DNA of 64,000 bases from Pseudomonas sp. Irchel 3H7 (GTDB lineage: Bacteria > Pseudomonadota > Gammaproteobacteria > Pseudomonadales > Pseudomonadaceae), in NCBI RefSeq assembly GCF_900187605.1, contig NZ_FYEA01000006.1:1-64000 (forward strand), written 5' to 3'. Below, one piece after another: positions 15,899 through 25,515 of the stretch. The notes below the pieces were generated by a model. It had not been told where the DNA came from. It ran no database searches and saw only the letters and a list, made by a program, of their open reading frames with translations. How positions within the stretch are numbered: the stretch's first letter is position 1; every line of letters begins with the position of its first letter. A program made the translations under genes and the position numbers.

Positions 15899-18346
15899 TC
15901 AGCGGACTTTGCCCTCTGCCAGCGCCAGCTCCTCTTTGTCGAAATCATCGACGTCGATCACCTTGCGTCGCGCCGCTTCGGCATCGCGCAGACTCTGCGC
16001 TTCCACTGGTTGCAATACTCCAGCTTCAAGCGCGGCATCGATGGCGTGTTCACCCGCGACCGGTTTGACCTGACCGCTTTTCAGCGAGGTGTGCAGTTTT
16101 TTGTGCAACGGCTGCGCAGCATTCAGCAGATCGCTGGCGTGTTGCAGCGCGCCGACGGCATCGTCTGCCGACTGTGGGCGATAGCAACCGGCAAGCAGTT
16201 CTTCCAGCGCCGGATCGCCCTTGGCGCGACCAATCACGCCAGCCACTTCGGCACCGAGTTTGTCCGACGGGCCTTTGTGACGACGACCGAACGGAAACAC
16301 GATGACTCGCAGCAGACCGCCGAACACCTTGTTCGGGAAGTTGCGCAGCAACTCATCCAGCGCCCGTTCCGATTGGCCGAGGCTTTCTTCCATCGCCCAA
16401 CGGAACAGCGGTTCCATATAGGCCGGCGAATCCAGATCGTGGTAACGCTTAAGCGCAGCCGAGGCCAGATACAAGTTGCTCAATACATCACCCAAACGTG
16501 CCGACAGACGCTCACGACGCTTCAGTTCGCCGCCGAGCAGCATCATGCTGAAGTCGGCGAGCATGGCAAATGCCGCTGCCTGGCGATTGAGTGCGCGGAA
16601 GTAACCCTGACTGATCTTGTCGCCCGGCGCATGTTCGAAGTGGCCGAAACCGAGGTTCAGCACCAGCGTGCTGGCCGCATTGCTTACGGCGAAACCGATG
16701 TGTTTGAGCAGCAGGCCATCGAACTCTTTCAACGCCTGATCCTTGTCTTCGCGGCCGGCCAGAGCCATCTCCTTCAGTACAAACGGATGGCAGCGAATCG
16801 CGCCTTGACCGAAGATCATCAGGTTGCGCGAAAGGATGTTCGCGCCCTCCACGGTGATGAAGATCGGCGCACCGTTCCAGCTGCGCCCGAGGTAGTTGTT
16901 CGGCCCCATGATGATCGCCTTGCCGCCGTGCACATCCATCGCATGGCTGATGCACTCGCGGCCGCGTTCGGTGAGGTGGTACTTGAGGATCGCCGACAGC
17001 ACCGAAGGTTTTTCGCCCAGGTCCACCGCGTTGGCGGTAAGCATGCGTGCCGCGTCCATCATCCACGCGTTGCCGCCGATGCGCGCCATGGCCTCCTGAA
17101 TGCCCTCGAACGCCGACAGCGGCACATTGAACTGCTCGCGAATCTGCGCGTACTGACCCGTGACCAGACTGGTGAATTTGGCCGCGCCGGTACCGACGGC
17201 TGGCAATGAGATCGAACGGCCGACCGACAGGCAGTTCATTAGCATCATCCAGCCCTTGCCGAGCATTTCCTGACCGCCGATCAGGAAGTCCAGCGGGATA
17301 AACACGTCCTTGCCGGAGTTCGGGCCGTTCATGAACGCCGCGCCCAGCGGCAGGTGACGACGACCGATTTCCACGCCGGCGGTGTCGGTCGGGATCAGTG
17401 CCAGACTGATGCCAAGGTCTTCCTTGTCGCCCAGCAGATGTTCCGGGTCATAGGCCTTGAAAGCCAGGCCGAGGAGGGTAGCGACCGGGCCGAGGGTGAT
17501 GTAGCGTTTTTCCCAGTTCAGGCGCAGGCCGATGACTTCCTGACCTTCCCACTGACCTTTGCAGATGATCCCGGTGTCGGGCATCGCACCGGCATCGGAA
17601 CCCGCGAGCGGGCCGGTGAGGGCAAAGCACGGAATGTCATCGCCCCGGGCCAGACGCGGCAGGTAGTGATTGCGTTGTTCGTCGGTGCCGTAATGCAGCA
17701 GCAGTTCGGCCGGGCCGAGTGAGTTCGGCACCATGACAGTGGAGGCGAGGTCACCGCTGCGGGTGGCCAGTTTCATCGCCACTTGCGAGTGCGCGTATGC
17801 AGAGAAGCCTTTGCCGCCGAATTCTTTCGGAATGATCAGGGCAAAAAAGCCGTGTTCCTTGATGTGCGTCCAGGCTTCGGTCGGCAGGTCCATCGACTGG
17901 CCGATCTGCCAGTCAGTGACCATCGCGCAAAGCTCTTCGGTCGGGCCGTCGATGAACGCCTGTTCTTCTTCGCTCAATTGCGCCTTGGGATAGGCCAGCA
18001 GCTTGTCCCAGTCCGGGCGGCCGCTGAACAGCTCGCCGTCCCACCACACGGTGCCGGCGTCGATCGCGTCGCGTTCGGTCTGCGACATCGGCGGCAGGGT
18101 TTTCTGGAACCAGCTGAACAGCGGCGCAGTGAAATGTTTGCGGCGCAGGTCAGGCAACAGCAGCGGTGCAGCGACCACCGCCAGCAAGATCCACAACACC
18201 GCCAATAACCAGCCCGGCGCATGACTGAAAATGCCCATCGCCAGCAGGTAGACGGCAACGATGCCCAACGCAGGCAGAGGGGAAATACGCCGGTGGGCGA
18301 GATACGCCACGCCAACGATCAAAACCAGTATCCACAACAACAGCAT
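15899..18346 (-). CDS. fadE: Acyl-CoA dehydrogenase, FadE type
   Basis: The 815-residue protein matches the length of E. coli FadE (814), the membrane-associated first enzyme of fatty-acid beta-oxidation, which oxidises acyl-CoA to trans-2-enoyl-CoA with FAD. Two hydrophobic helices at about 1-20 and 30-68 anchor it. The dehydrogenase core includes EFGGKGFSAYAHSQVAMKLATRSGDLASTVMVPNSLGPAELL, CFALTGPLAGSDAGAMPDTG and MDVHGGKAIIMGPNNYLGR, followed by the long FadE C-terminal domain. ATG 18346 is preceded by ACGGAGGA at optimal spacing. It is a single gene facing a divergent transglutaminase-like gene. Confidence 0.93.
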   Translation of the reverse strand: MLLLWILVLIVGVAYLAHRRISPLPALGIVAVYLLAMGIFSHAPGWLLAVLWILLAVVAAPLLLPDLRRKHFTAPLFSWFQKTLPPMSQTERDAIDAGTVWWDGELFSGRPDWDKLLAYPKAQLSEEEQAFIDGPTEELCAMVTDWQIGQSMDLPTEAWTHIKEHGFFALIIPKEFGGKGFSAYAHSQVAMKLATRSGDLASTVMVPNSLGPAELLLHYGTDEQRNHYLPRLARGDDIPCFALTGPLAGSDAGAMPDTGIICKGQWEGQEVIGLRLNWEKRYITLGPVATLLGLAFKAYDPEHLLGDKEDLGISLALIPTDTAGVEIGRRHLPLGAAFMNGPNSGKDVFIPLDFLIGGQEMLGKGWMMLMNCLSVGRSISLPAVGTGAAKFTSLVTGQYAQIREQFNVPLSAFEGIQEAMARIGGNAWMMDAARMLTANAVDLGEKPSVLSAILKYHLTERGRECISHAMDVHGGKAIIMGPNNYLGRSWNGAPIFITVEGANILSRNLMIFGQGAIRCHPFVLKEMALAGREDKDQALKEFDGLLLKHIGFAVSNAASTLVLNLGFGHFEHAPGDKISQGYFRALNRQAAAFAMLADFSMMLLGGELKRRERLSARLGDVLSNLYLASAALKRYHDLDSPAYMEPLFRWAMEESLGQSERALDELLRNFPNKVFGGLLRVIVFPFGRRHKGPSDKLGAEVAGVIGRAKGDPALEELLAGCYRPQSADDAVGALQHASDLLNAAQPLHKKLHTSLKSGQVKPVAGEHAIDAALEAGVLQPVEAQSLRDAEAARRKVIDVDDFDKEELALAEGKVR

Positions 18347-18594
18347 ATTCAGTCCTCCGTGAACCAAGGCAAATCGACCCTCCAGAGCTTAGACGGCATC
18401 TGTAAAAGCGGGTGGTCAGACCAAGGTGATTGAAATCGTGGGAAACCCCGGATGGTGTTCGTAGGTTCGGTGGGCAACACCTGTGGGAAATCGTTCGCTG
18501 ATCCCGCGTCTTTGCGTGCAAGTTTGGCCGAAACGTCGTTATCTCTGTGCTGAAGGTATCGCTAGACTCGGGGCTCACCCAGGAGATTGTCGTC

Positions 18595-19254
18595 ATGCAC
18601 GAGTATCTGAGTCCCGGCCGCTTCATCGATAGTGACCACCCGGCGGTGGTGGAGTTCGCCGAACTGCATCGGGGCATCAGTCGCGATCCGCTCGAGCAGT
18701 CGATCAGTCTTTATTACGCCGTGCGTGAGGCGGTGCGCTACAACCCCTACACCTTCAGTCGCGATCCGCAGACCTTGTGCGGCAGTTATGCGCTGGCGAC
18801 GGGGGAGAGTTATTGCGTACCGAAAGCCACGCTGCTGGCGGGCTGCGCGCGGCATTGCGGGATCCCGGCGCGCATCGGTCTGGCCGATGTGAAAAATCAC
18901 CTGTCGACCCCGCGTCTGCTCGAGTTGCTGAAAAGCGATATGTTCGCCATGCACGGCTATACCGAGTTCTTTCTCAATGATCGCTGGATCAAGGCAACAC
19001 CGGCGTTCAACCAGAAGCTCTGCGAGTTGTTCAATGTCGCGCCGCTTGAGTTCGACGGCATCAACGACAGCGTTTTCCATCCGTTCAACCGTGACGGTGC
19101 GCAGTTGATGGAGTATCTGGTCGACCACGGGCAATTTTCCGATGTGCCGGAAACATTCTTCTTCGAACATCTGCAAAAGTGTTATCCGCATCTGTTCACT
19201 GATCAGCAGCCGCAACTGCTCGGTGATATGCAGAGTGATTTGAGCCGTACCTGA
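18595..19254 (+). CDS. Transglutaminase-like (papain-fold) protein
   Basis: This 219-residue cytoplasmic protein has the transglutaminase/cysteine-protease core: Cys74 in GESYCVPKATLLAGCARHCGIPARIGLADV, His120 in FAMHGYTEFF, and the third strand NDRWIKATPAFN. At the place where the catalytic Asp usually stands (DPT) the sequence reads KATPAF, a variant also known in other bacterial members. The function may be peptide cleavage, amidation or deamidation; the substrate is unknown. ATG 18595 follows AGGAG at nine bases. The next gene, a GST, starts 43 bp downstream and may be co-transcribed. Confidence 0.82.
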   Translation: MHEYLSPGRFIDSDHPAVVEFAELHRGISRDPLEQSISLYYAVREAVRYNPYTFSRDPQTLCGSYALATGESYCVPKATLLAGCARHCGIPARIGLADVKNHLSTPRLLELLKSDMFAMHGYTEFFLNDRWIKATPAFNQKLCELFNVAPLEFDGINDSVFHPFNRDGAQLMEYLVDHGQFSDVPETFFFEHLQKCYPHLFTDQQPQLLGDMQSDLSRT

Positions 19255-19297
19255 TCCGGCGTATGCTGCCTGCCCACTCATTTGAAAAGAGGCGGTC

Positions 19298-19921
19298 ATG
19301 CTGAAGATCTGGGGACGGAAAAACTCATCGAATGTCAGGAAGCCATTGTGGGCCGCCGAGGAGCTCGGCCTGGCCTACGAAGCGATTGATGCCGGCGGCG
19401 CATTCGGCGTGGTCGACACACCCGAGTATCGGGCGATGAACCCGAACGGGCGGGTGCCGGTGATCGAGGACGACGGTTTTGTGTTGTGGGAGTCCAACGC
19501 CATCGTCCGCTATCTGCTGGCCAGACATGCGCCCGACAGCCATTGGTATTCGGCAGATCCGCAGGCGCGCGCCGTCGCTGACAAGTGGATGGACTGGACC
19601 ACTTCGAGTTTTGCCGGTCCTTTCCGCACGGTGTTCTGGGGTGTGCTGCGCACGCCGGCGAACAAACAGGACTGGACGGCAATCAACGCCGCGATCAAGG
19701 AATGCAACGAGTTGCTGGGCATGGCCGACAGTGCCTTGGCCAGTCAGCCATATCTTTCCGGCAATGACATCGGCATGGGCGATATCCCGCTGGGCAGTTT
19801 CATTTATGCCTGGTTCGAGATGCCCATCGAACGCGCCCCGCAACCCCATCTGCAAGCCTGGTACGAGCGCCTGAAGCAGCGTCCGGCCTACCAGAAAGCG
19901 GTTATGACCGCGTTGACTTAA
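19298..19921 (+). CDS. Glutathione S-transferase family protein
   Basis: A 207-residue cytosolic enzyme with an N-terminal thioredoxin-like domain (about 1-80: KIWGRKNSSNVRKPLWAAEELGL, NPNGRVPVIEDDGFVLWESNAIVRYL) carrying the cis-proline VPV and the ES glutathione-binding pair, and an all-helical C-terminal domain (about 90-207). Ser10/Ser11 would be the catalytic position, as in theta/beta-like bacterial GSTs. AGAGG precedes ATG 19298. The electrophilic substrate cannot be inferred. Confidence 0.92.
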   Translation: MLKIWGRKNSSNVRKPLWAAEELGLAYEAIDAGGAFGVVDTPEYRAMNPNGRVPVIEDDGFVLWESNAIVRYLLARHAPDSHWYSADPQARAVADKWMDWTTSSFAGPFRTVFWGVLRTPANKQDWTAINAAIKECNELLGMADSALASQPYLSGNDIGMGDIPLGSFIYAWFEMPIERAPQPHLQAWYERLKQRPAYQKAVMTALT

Positions 19922-20044
19922 TACCTACTATCGACACACTTGACTGTACTTGTACGGCGGCGGCAAGCACCATTGCGCACTTGCGCTGCGGTTCGATCCT
20001 TCGCCGCCGTCTCCTTTTTCCCTTCAATGGTGCGTAAATCAGAT

Positions 20045-20977
20045 ATGAGTTCCGCTCTGTCCATCCGGCAGCTAACCAAAACCTACGGCAACGGGTTCCA
20101 GGCCTTGAGTGGTATCGATCTGGACGTCGCCGAAGGTGACTTTTTCGCCTTGCTCGGCCCCAACGGTGCCGGCAAATCCACGACCATCGGCATTCTCTCG
20201 ACACTGGTGAACAAGACCAGCGGCACGGTGAATATCTTCGGTCATGACCTGGACAAAAATCCTGCGCAGCTCAAGCGCTCGATCGGCGTCGTGCCCCAGG
20301 AATTCAACTTCAACCAGTTTGAAAAGACCTTCGATATCGTCGTGACCCAGGCCGGTTACTACGGCATTCCGGCGAAGATCGCCAAGGAACGCGCCGAGCA
20401 GTACCTGACCCAGTTGGGCCTGTGGGACAAGCGCGATGTGCCGTCGCGTTCGCTGTCGGGCGGTATGAAGCGGCGCTTGATGATTGCCCGCGCACTGGTG
20501 CACGAACCGCGTCTGCTGATCCTCGATGAACCGACCGCAGGTGTTGATATCGAGCTGCGCCGTTCGATGTGGACGTTCCTCACCGAACTGAACCAGAAAG
20601 GCATCACCATCATCCTCACCACGCACTATCTGGAGGAGGCTGAGCAGTTGTGTCGCAACATCGGCATCATCGACCACGGCACCATCGTCGAGAACACCAG
20701 CATGAAACAATTGCTGGGCCAGTTGCACGTGGAAACCTTCCTGCTGGACCTGAAAAACGACTTGAACGCTGCGCCGCAATTGCTCGGCTACCCCGCCCGA
20801 TTGCTCGACAGCCATACCCTTGAAGTCCAGGTCGACAAGTCCATGGGCATCACGGCGTTGTTCACCCAGTTGGCGCAACAAAACATCGAAGTGCTGAGCC
20901 TGCGCAACAAAACCAATCGCCTCGAGGAGCTGTTCGTGTCCCTGGTCGAGAAAAATCTTTCGAAGGTGGCGGTATGA
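20045..20977 (+). CDS. ABC-2 transporter ATP-binding protein (YadG-like)
   Basis: This 310-residue cytoplasmic ATPase has Walker A GPNGAGKS (38-45), Q-loop VVPQEFNFN, signature LSGGM (137-141), Walker B LLILDEP (158-163) and the switch His in TTHYLEEAEQL. The closest remembered relative is E. coli YadG, partner of YadH. It overlaps the permease gene by four bases (ATGA), so the two form an exporter of the ABC-2 class. The frame is open upstream, but ATG 20045 gives the normal N terminus MSSALSIRQLTKTYGNG. The substrate is unknown. Confidence 0.92.
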   Translation: MSSALSIRQLTKTYGNGFQALSGIDLDVAEGDFFALLGPNGAGKSTTIGILSTLVNKTSGTVNIFGHDLDKNPAQLKRSIGVVPQEFNFNQFEKTFDIVVTQAGYYGIPAKIAKERAEQYLTQLGLWDKRDVPSRSLSGGMKRRLMIARALVHEPRLLILDEPTAGVDIELRRSMWTFLTELNQKGITIILTTHYLEEAEQLCRNIGIIDHGTIVENTSMKQLLGQLHVETFLLDLKNDLNAAPQLLGYPARLLDSHTLEVQVDKSMGITALFTQLAQQNIEVLSLRNKTNRLEELFVSLVEKNLSKVAV

Positions 20978-21753
20978 GTTCCGAGTTCCGTCCCAACCTC
21001 GTCGCCCTGCAGACCATCGTTTACCGAGAGGTCAAACGCTTCACGCGGATCTGGCCGCAAACGCTGCTGCCGCCGGCGATCACCATGGTTCTGTACTTCG
21101 TGATCTTCGGCAATCTGATCGGTCGCCAGATCGGTGACATGGGTGGCTTCACTTACATGGAGTACATCGTGCCGGGGCTGATCATGATGTCGGTGATCAC
21201 CAACTCTTACGGCAACGTGGTCTCGAGTTTCTTCGGCAGCAAGTTCCAGCGTTCCATCGAAGAATTGATGGTCTCGCCGGTATCGCCGCACACGATTCTG
21301 ATCGGCTTCACCATTGGCGGCGTGTTGCGTGGCTTGATGGTGGGTGTGATCGTGACGATTCTGTCGCTGTTCTTCACCCATTTGCAGGTGCATCACCTCG
21401 GCGTGACCATCCTCGTGGTGGTACTGACGGCGACGATCTTCTCGCTGCTGGGCTTCATCAACGCAGTGTTTGCGCGCAACTTCGATGATATTTCGATCAT
21501 CCCGACCTTTGTGCTGACGCCGCTGACGTACCTGGGTGGGGTGTTCTACTCGATCACGCTGCTGCCGCCGTTCTGGCAGACCGTGTCGCTGGCCAACCCG
21601 GTGCTGCACATGGTCAACGCTTTCCGTTACGGCATTCTGGGTGTGTCGGATATCCGCATCGGCATCGCGATCACCTTTATGCTGGTGGCGACGGTGGTGT
21701 TGTATCTCGGTTGTGCGCGGTTGCTGGTGAGTGGGCGCGGGATGCGTACCTGA
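20974..21753 (+). CDS. ABC-2 transporter permease (YadH-like)
   Basis: The 259-residue inner-membrane protein has about six hydrophobic segments and the ABC-2 signature LTPLTYLGGVFYSITLLPPFWQTVSLANPVLHMVNAFRYGILG. It overlaps the ATPase gene by four bases and works with it in export. A REP palindrome and a terminator follow, closing the operon. Confidence 0.92.
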   Translation: MSSEFRPNLVALQTIVYREVKRFTRIWPQTLLPPAITMVLYFVIFGNLIGRQIGDMGGFTYMEYIVPGLIMMSVITNSYGNVVSSFFGSKFQRSIEELMVSPVSPHTILIGFTIGGVLRGLMVGVIVTILSLFFTHLQVHHLGVTILVVVLTATIFSLLGFINAVFARNFDDISIIPTFVLTPLTYLGGVFYSITLLPPFWQTVSLANPVLHMVNAFRYGILGVSDIRIGIAITFMLVATVVLYLGCARLLVSGRGMRT

Positions 21754-21772
21754 CTCCAGACCGAGTCGTGGC

Positions 21773-21838
21773 CATCGCGAGCAGGCTCACTCCTACAGGG
21801 GAACGAATTCCAATGTAGGAGTGAGCCTGCTCGCGAAT
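21773..21838. repeat. REP inverted pair
   Basis: CATCGCGAGCAGGCTCACTCCTAC faces GTAGGAGTGAGCCTGCTCGCGAA with a 16-base centre; same class as the elements at 3031 and 56173. Confidence 0.9.
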
Positions 21839-21856
21839 GCAGACGCCACAAACCAG

Positions 21857-21884
21857 AACGGCCTCCCATTGTGGAGGCCGTTTT
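21857..21884 (+). terminator. Intrinsic terminator after the ABC-2 operon
   Basis: CGGCCTCC, loop CATTGT, GGAGGCCG, then TTTT. It lies between the convergent permease and DUF2062 genes. Confidence 0.85.
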
Positions 21885-21888
21885 GCAT

Positions 21889-22407
21889 TCAGCGCATGCG
21901 GCTTTTCTTGCGCCGCGCCCATTGCCGCGCGACCCACCAGCGCCAATACATCATCACCAGACAGTAGGCGAGGGCGCCAAGCACCAGCCCTACCACCACC
22001 GAACCGAGCAGAAACGGCTGCCACAGCGTCGACAACTCGCCGCTGATCCATTCCCAGGTCAGCTCATCCGGCAGATGCCGGGCGGGCACGTCCATCAAAA
22101 ACGCCCCGGCCTGATAAGTGCAGAAAAACACTGCCGGCATGGTGATCGGATTGGTCAGCCACACCAGACTGACCGCAATCGGCATATTCCCTCGCACCAT
22201 GACGGCGAGGGCAGCCGCCACCAGCATCTGCGCCGGAATCGGCAGGAATGCGGCGAACAGGCCGACGGCCATCGCTCGGGCGACCGAGTGGCGATTGAGG
22301 TGCCAGAGGTTCGGGTCATGCAGCAACTTGCCGAGAAAGCGTAAGGATTTGTGTTCCCTGATGCTCGTCGGGTCGGGCATGTAACGTTTGAATAAGCGCC
22401 GGGGCAT
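21889..22407 (-). CDS. DUF2062-domain membrane protein
   Basis: A 172-residue protein with a positively charged N terminus (MPRRLFKRYMPDP) and hydrophobic segments at about 45-75, 85-105 and 130-155. HSVARAMAVGLFAAFLPIPAQMLVAAALAVMVRGNMPIAVSLVWLTNPITMPAVF matches DUF2062, a family of unknown function often found beside glycosyltransferase or comEC genes. The frame is open upstream; ATG 22407 gives the family-like N terminus. It is divergent from comEC. Confidence 0.85.
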   Translation of the reverse strand: MPRRLFKRYMPDPTSIREHKSLRFLGKLLHDPNLWHLNRHSVARAMAVGLFAAFLPIPAQMLVAAALAVMVRGNMPIAVSLVWLTNPITMPAVFFCTYQAGAFLMDVPARHLPDELTWEWISGELSTLWQPFLLGSVVVGLVLGALAYCLVMMYWRWWVARQWARRKKSRMR

Positions 22408-22543
22408 AAGGCTTCTCGGTCGGTTAAGGCGGCAAGTATGTCTGGATTCTACGAAGCGCCCATTCAGACTTTGTGACAATTGTTGACGACGCTTGTGCCC
22501 GACACCCGCTATGCCTAAAAGCGGGACTCTCAAGGACGGGCTT

Positions 22544-24778
22544 ATGCGCACAGGGATGATGGCGCTCGCAGTCGGTCTGCTGGCCCCGGTTTTTATGCCG
22601 GCACTACCGCCGGTCTGGTTGATGGTGCTGTTGCCGGTCGTGGCTTTGATGCTGCTGCCGTTTCGCAGCTACCCCTTGGCGTTTTTGCTGTTTGGCTTCA
22701 CGTGGGCCAGCGTCGGTGCGCAGTGGGCGCTGAATGATCGCTTGCCGATCGGGCTGGATGGCGAAACCCGGTGGGTTGAAGGGCGGGTCGTCGGTTTGCC
22801 GCAGAACAGCGATGGCGTGGTGCGCTTCGAATTGGCCGATGCACACTCACGGCATGAAAAACTGCCGGCGCTGATGCGACTCGCCTGGTACGCCGGCCCG
22901 CCGGTCAACAGTGGCGAGCGTTGGCGATTAGCGGTCAAGCTCAAGCGTTCGGGTGGATTGCTCAATCCGCACGCTTTCGATTACGAAGCATGGCTGCTGG
23001 CGCAACGCATCGGCGCCACCGGCACGATCAAGGATGGCCAGCGCCTGACAGCCGCACGCTGGGCCTGGCGCGACAGCATTCGCCAGCGTTTGCTGAGTGT
23101 GGATGCGCAGGGGCGAAGCGGCGCGTTGGCCGCGCTGGTGCTGGGCGATGGCTCGGGACTCAGTCGCGAGGACTGGCAGATTTTGCAGGACACCGGCACC
23201 GTGCACTTGCTGGTGATTTCCGGTCAGCACATTGGCTTGCTGGCGGCAGTGATGTACATGCTGGTCAGCGGATTGGCCCGTTTTGGCCTGTGGCCGCTGC
23301 GCTGGCCCTGGTTGCCGTGGGCCTGTGGTCTGGCATTTGCGGCGGCGCTCGGTTATGGCCTGCTCGCAGGATTCGACGTGCCGGTACAGCGCGCCTGTGT
23401 GATGGTCGGTCTGGTGCTGTTGTGGCGCCTGCGTTTTCGTCATCTTGGTGCATGGTGGCCGTTGTTGCTGGCGTTCAATGCGGTGCTTTTGCTCGATCCC
23501 CTGGCCAGTCTGCGCCCCGGGTTCTGGCTGTCCTTTACCGCTGTTGCCGTGTTGATCTTCACCTTTGGCGGTCGGCTGGGCGCGTGGCGTTGGTGGCAAA
23601 CCTGGACGCGGGCGCAGTGGTTGATTGCCATCGGTCTGTGTCCGGTGTTGCTGGCACTGAATCTGCCGATCAGTCTTAGCGGACCACTGGCGAACCTGTT
23701 GGCAGTGCCTTGGGTCAGCCTGGTTGTATTGCCGCCAGCACTGCTCGGCACGTTAATGTTGCCGGTGCCGTATGTCGGTGAAGGTCTTTTGTGGCTGGCC
23801 GGCGGTTTGATCGATGCGCTGTTTCGTACTTTGGCCGTGATCGCCGGGCAGTGGCCGGCATGGACAGCCGCCGCTGTGCCGGGTTGGGTCTGGTTGCTCG
23901 GCAGCCTCGGTGCCGTGTTGTTGCTGTTGCCGCGCGGCGTGCCGATGCGTGCACTGGGCTGGCCATTGCTATTGCTGCTGGTCGTGCCGCCCCGCGAGCG
24001 TCTGGATGAAGGGCTGGCCGATGTCTGGCAACTCGATGTCGGCCAAGGCCTGGCCATTCTGATCCGCACCCGTCATCACACGCTGCTGTATGACGCCGGG
24101 CCACGCTTTGGCGATTTCGATCTCGGCGAACGGGTGGTACTGCCCGCGTTGCGCAAGCTCAGTGTAGAGAAACTTGACCGGATGCTGCTTAGCCATGCGG
24201 ACGCCGATCACGCGGGTGGCGCTCTGGCGATCATGCGCGGTTTGACCGTCGCTCATGTGCTCAGCGGCGATCCGGCGGCACTGCCCGCGCAATTGGGCGC
24301 CGAAGCCTGCGAAAGCGGCCAGCAATGGCAATGGGACGGCGTGCGTTTTCAGCTCTGGCAGTGGGCGGAGGCTCACGACAGCAATCAGCGTTCGTGCGTG
24401 TTGCAGATCGAGGCCAATGGCGAGCGCTTGCTGCTGACCGGCGACATCGACAGCCATGCCGAGCGCTTGCTGCTCGACAGTCCGCTGGCCGTGCCGACGC
24501 AATGGCTGCAATCGCCGCACCATGGCAGCCGCAGTTCATCGTCCATGGCGCTGCTCAAAGTCTTGCAGCCTGAGTCCGTGCTGATCTCGCGAGGCCATGG
24601 CAACTCTTTCGGCCATCCGCACCCGACCGTGCTGGCGCGTTATCGCAAATTGAATCTGCACATGTACGACAGCGCCGAGCAGGGCGCCATTCATCTGCAA
24701 CTGGGTACCTTCAAGGCGCCACGCACAATGCGTCAGCAACGGCGTTTCTGGCGTGATCCGCCCGCACTGGCCCGTTGA
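22544..24778 (+). CDS. comEC: ComEC/Rec2 DNA-uptake channel protein
   Basis: This 744-residue inner-membrane protein would move single-stranded DNA into the cytoplasm during natural transformation. An N-terminal DUF4131/OB-like soluble part (about 50-170), a polytopic competence domain (GLSREDWQILQDTGTVHLLVISGQHIGLLAAV onwards, about 180-480) and a C-terminal metallo-beta-lactamase domain are present in order. Metal-binding motifs are LSHADADHAGG (about 549-558) and SPHHGSRSSSS. ATG 22544 has AAGGA nine bases upstream; ATG 22511 lacks a ribosome site. Whether the strain is transformable cannot be judged. Confidence 0.93.
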   Translation: MRTGMMALAVGLLAPVFMPALPPVWLMVLLPVVALMLLPFRSYPLAFLLFGFTWASVGAQWALNDRLPIGLDGETRWVEGRVVGLPQNSDGVVRFELADAHSRHEKLPALMRLAWYAGPPVNSGERWRLAVKLKRSGGLLNPHAFDYEAWLLAQRIGATGTIKDGQRLTAARWAWRDSIRQRLLSVDAQGRSGALAALVLGDGSGLSREDWQILQDTGTVHLLVISGQHIGLLAAVMYMLVSGLARFGLWPLRWPWLPWACGLAFAAALGYGLLAGFDVPVQRACVMVGLVLLWRLRFRHLGAWWPLLLAFNAVLLLDPLASLRPGFWLSFTAVAVLIFTFGGRLGAWRWWQTWTRAQWLIAIGLCPVLLALNLPISLSGPLANLLAVPWVSLVVLPPALLGTLMLPVPYVGEGLLWLAGGLIDALFRTLAVIAGQWPAWTAAAVPGWVWLLGSLGAVLLLLPRGVPMRALGWPLLLLLVVPPRERLDEGLADVWQLDVGQGLAILIRTRHHTLLYDAGPRFGDFDLGERVVLPALRKLSVEKLDRMLLSHADADHAGGALAIMRGLTVAHVLSGDPAALPAQLGAEACESGQQWQWDGVRFQLWQWAEAHDSNQRSCVLQIEANGERLLLTGDIDSHAERLLLDSPLAVPTQWLQSPHHGSRSSSSMALLKVLQPESVLISRGHGNSFGHPHPTVLARYRKLNLHMYDSAEQGAIHLQLGTFKAPRTMRQQRRFWRDPPALAR

Positions 24779-24879
24779 TCGGGGCGTGGGCGAATGGGGC
24801 ATCACGGTCGTCGGGGCGGCGGGTCTTAATCGTGAATCGGTATGGTAAAGTGGCGCACTTTTTCGAGGGGACTGTCACT

Positions 24880-25515
24880 GTGTGGGAATTGGTCAAATCC
24901 GGCGGCTGGATGATGTTGCCGATCATTCTGAGCTCCATCGCGGCCATGGCGATCGTCGCCGAACGCCTGTGGACCCTGCGCGCCAGTCGCGTCACCCCCG
25001 AGCATCTGCTGGGCCAGGTCTGGGTGTGGATCAAGGACAAGCAGCTCAATAAAGAAAAGCTCAAGGAATTGCGCGCCAATTCGCCGCTGGGAGAAATCCT
25101 CGCCGCCGGTCTGGCCAACTCCAAGCATGGTCGCGAGATCATGAAAGAGTGCATTGAAGAAGCCGCCGCCCGCGTTATTCACGAGCTCGAACGCTACGTC
25201 AATGCGCTGGGCACGATTGCCGCCATGTCGCCGCTGCTGGGCCTGCTGGGCACGGTGTTGGGCATGATCGACATTTTCAGTGCCTTCACCGGTTCAGGTA
25301 TGACCACCAATGCCTCGGTATTGGCCGGCGGTATCTCGAAAGCGCTGATCACCACGGCGGCGGGCTTGATGGTCGGTATTCCGGCAGTGTTCTTCCACCG
25401 GTTCCTGCAGCGCCGCATCGATGAACTGGTCGTCGGTATGGAGCAGGAAGCGATCAAACTGGTTGAAGTGGTGCAGGGCGACCGTGACGTCGATCTGGCC
25501 GAGGGCCGCGCGTGA
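24880..25515 (+). CDS. exbB: MotA/TolQ/ExbB proton channel protein
   Basis: The 211-residue inner-membrane protein forms the proton channel with ExbD, energising outer-membrane transporters through TonB. Hydrophobic segments are at about 8-30, 105-130 and 150-175; the conserved core is AMSPLLGLLGTVLGMIDIFSAF and GGISKALITTAAGLMVGIPAVFFH. GTG 24880 (encoding the usual MWELVKSGGWMMLP start) is chosen because GAGGGG lies nine bases before it. It overlaps exbD by four bases. tonB is not adjacent, so this is the lpxK-linked paralogue common in pseudomonads; a role in lipid A transport energisation has not been shown. Confidence 0.92.
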   Translation: MWELVKSGGWMMLPIILSSIAAMAIVAERLWTLRASRVTPEHLLGQVWVWIKDKQLNKEKLKELRANSPLGEILAAGLANSKHGREIMKECIEEAAARVIHELERYVNALGTIAAMSPLLGLLGTVLGMIDIFSAFTGSGMTTNASVLAGGISKALITTAAGLMVGIPAVFFHRFLQRRIDELVVGMEQEAIKLVEVVQGDRDVDLAEGRA

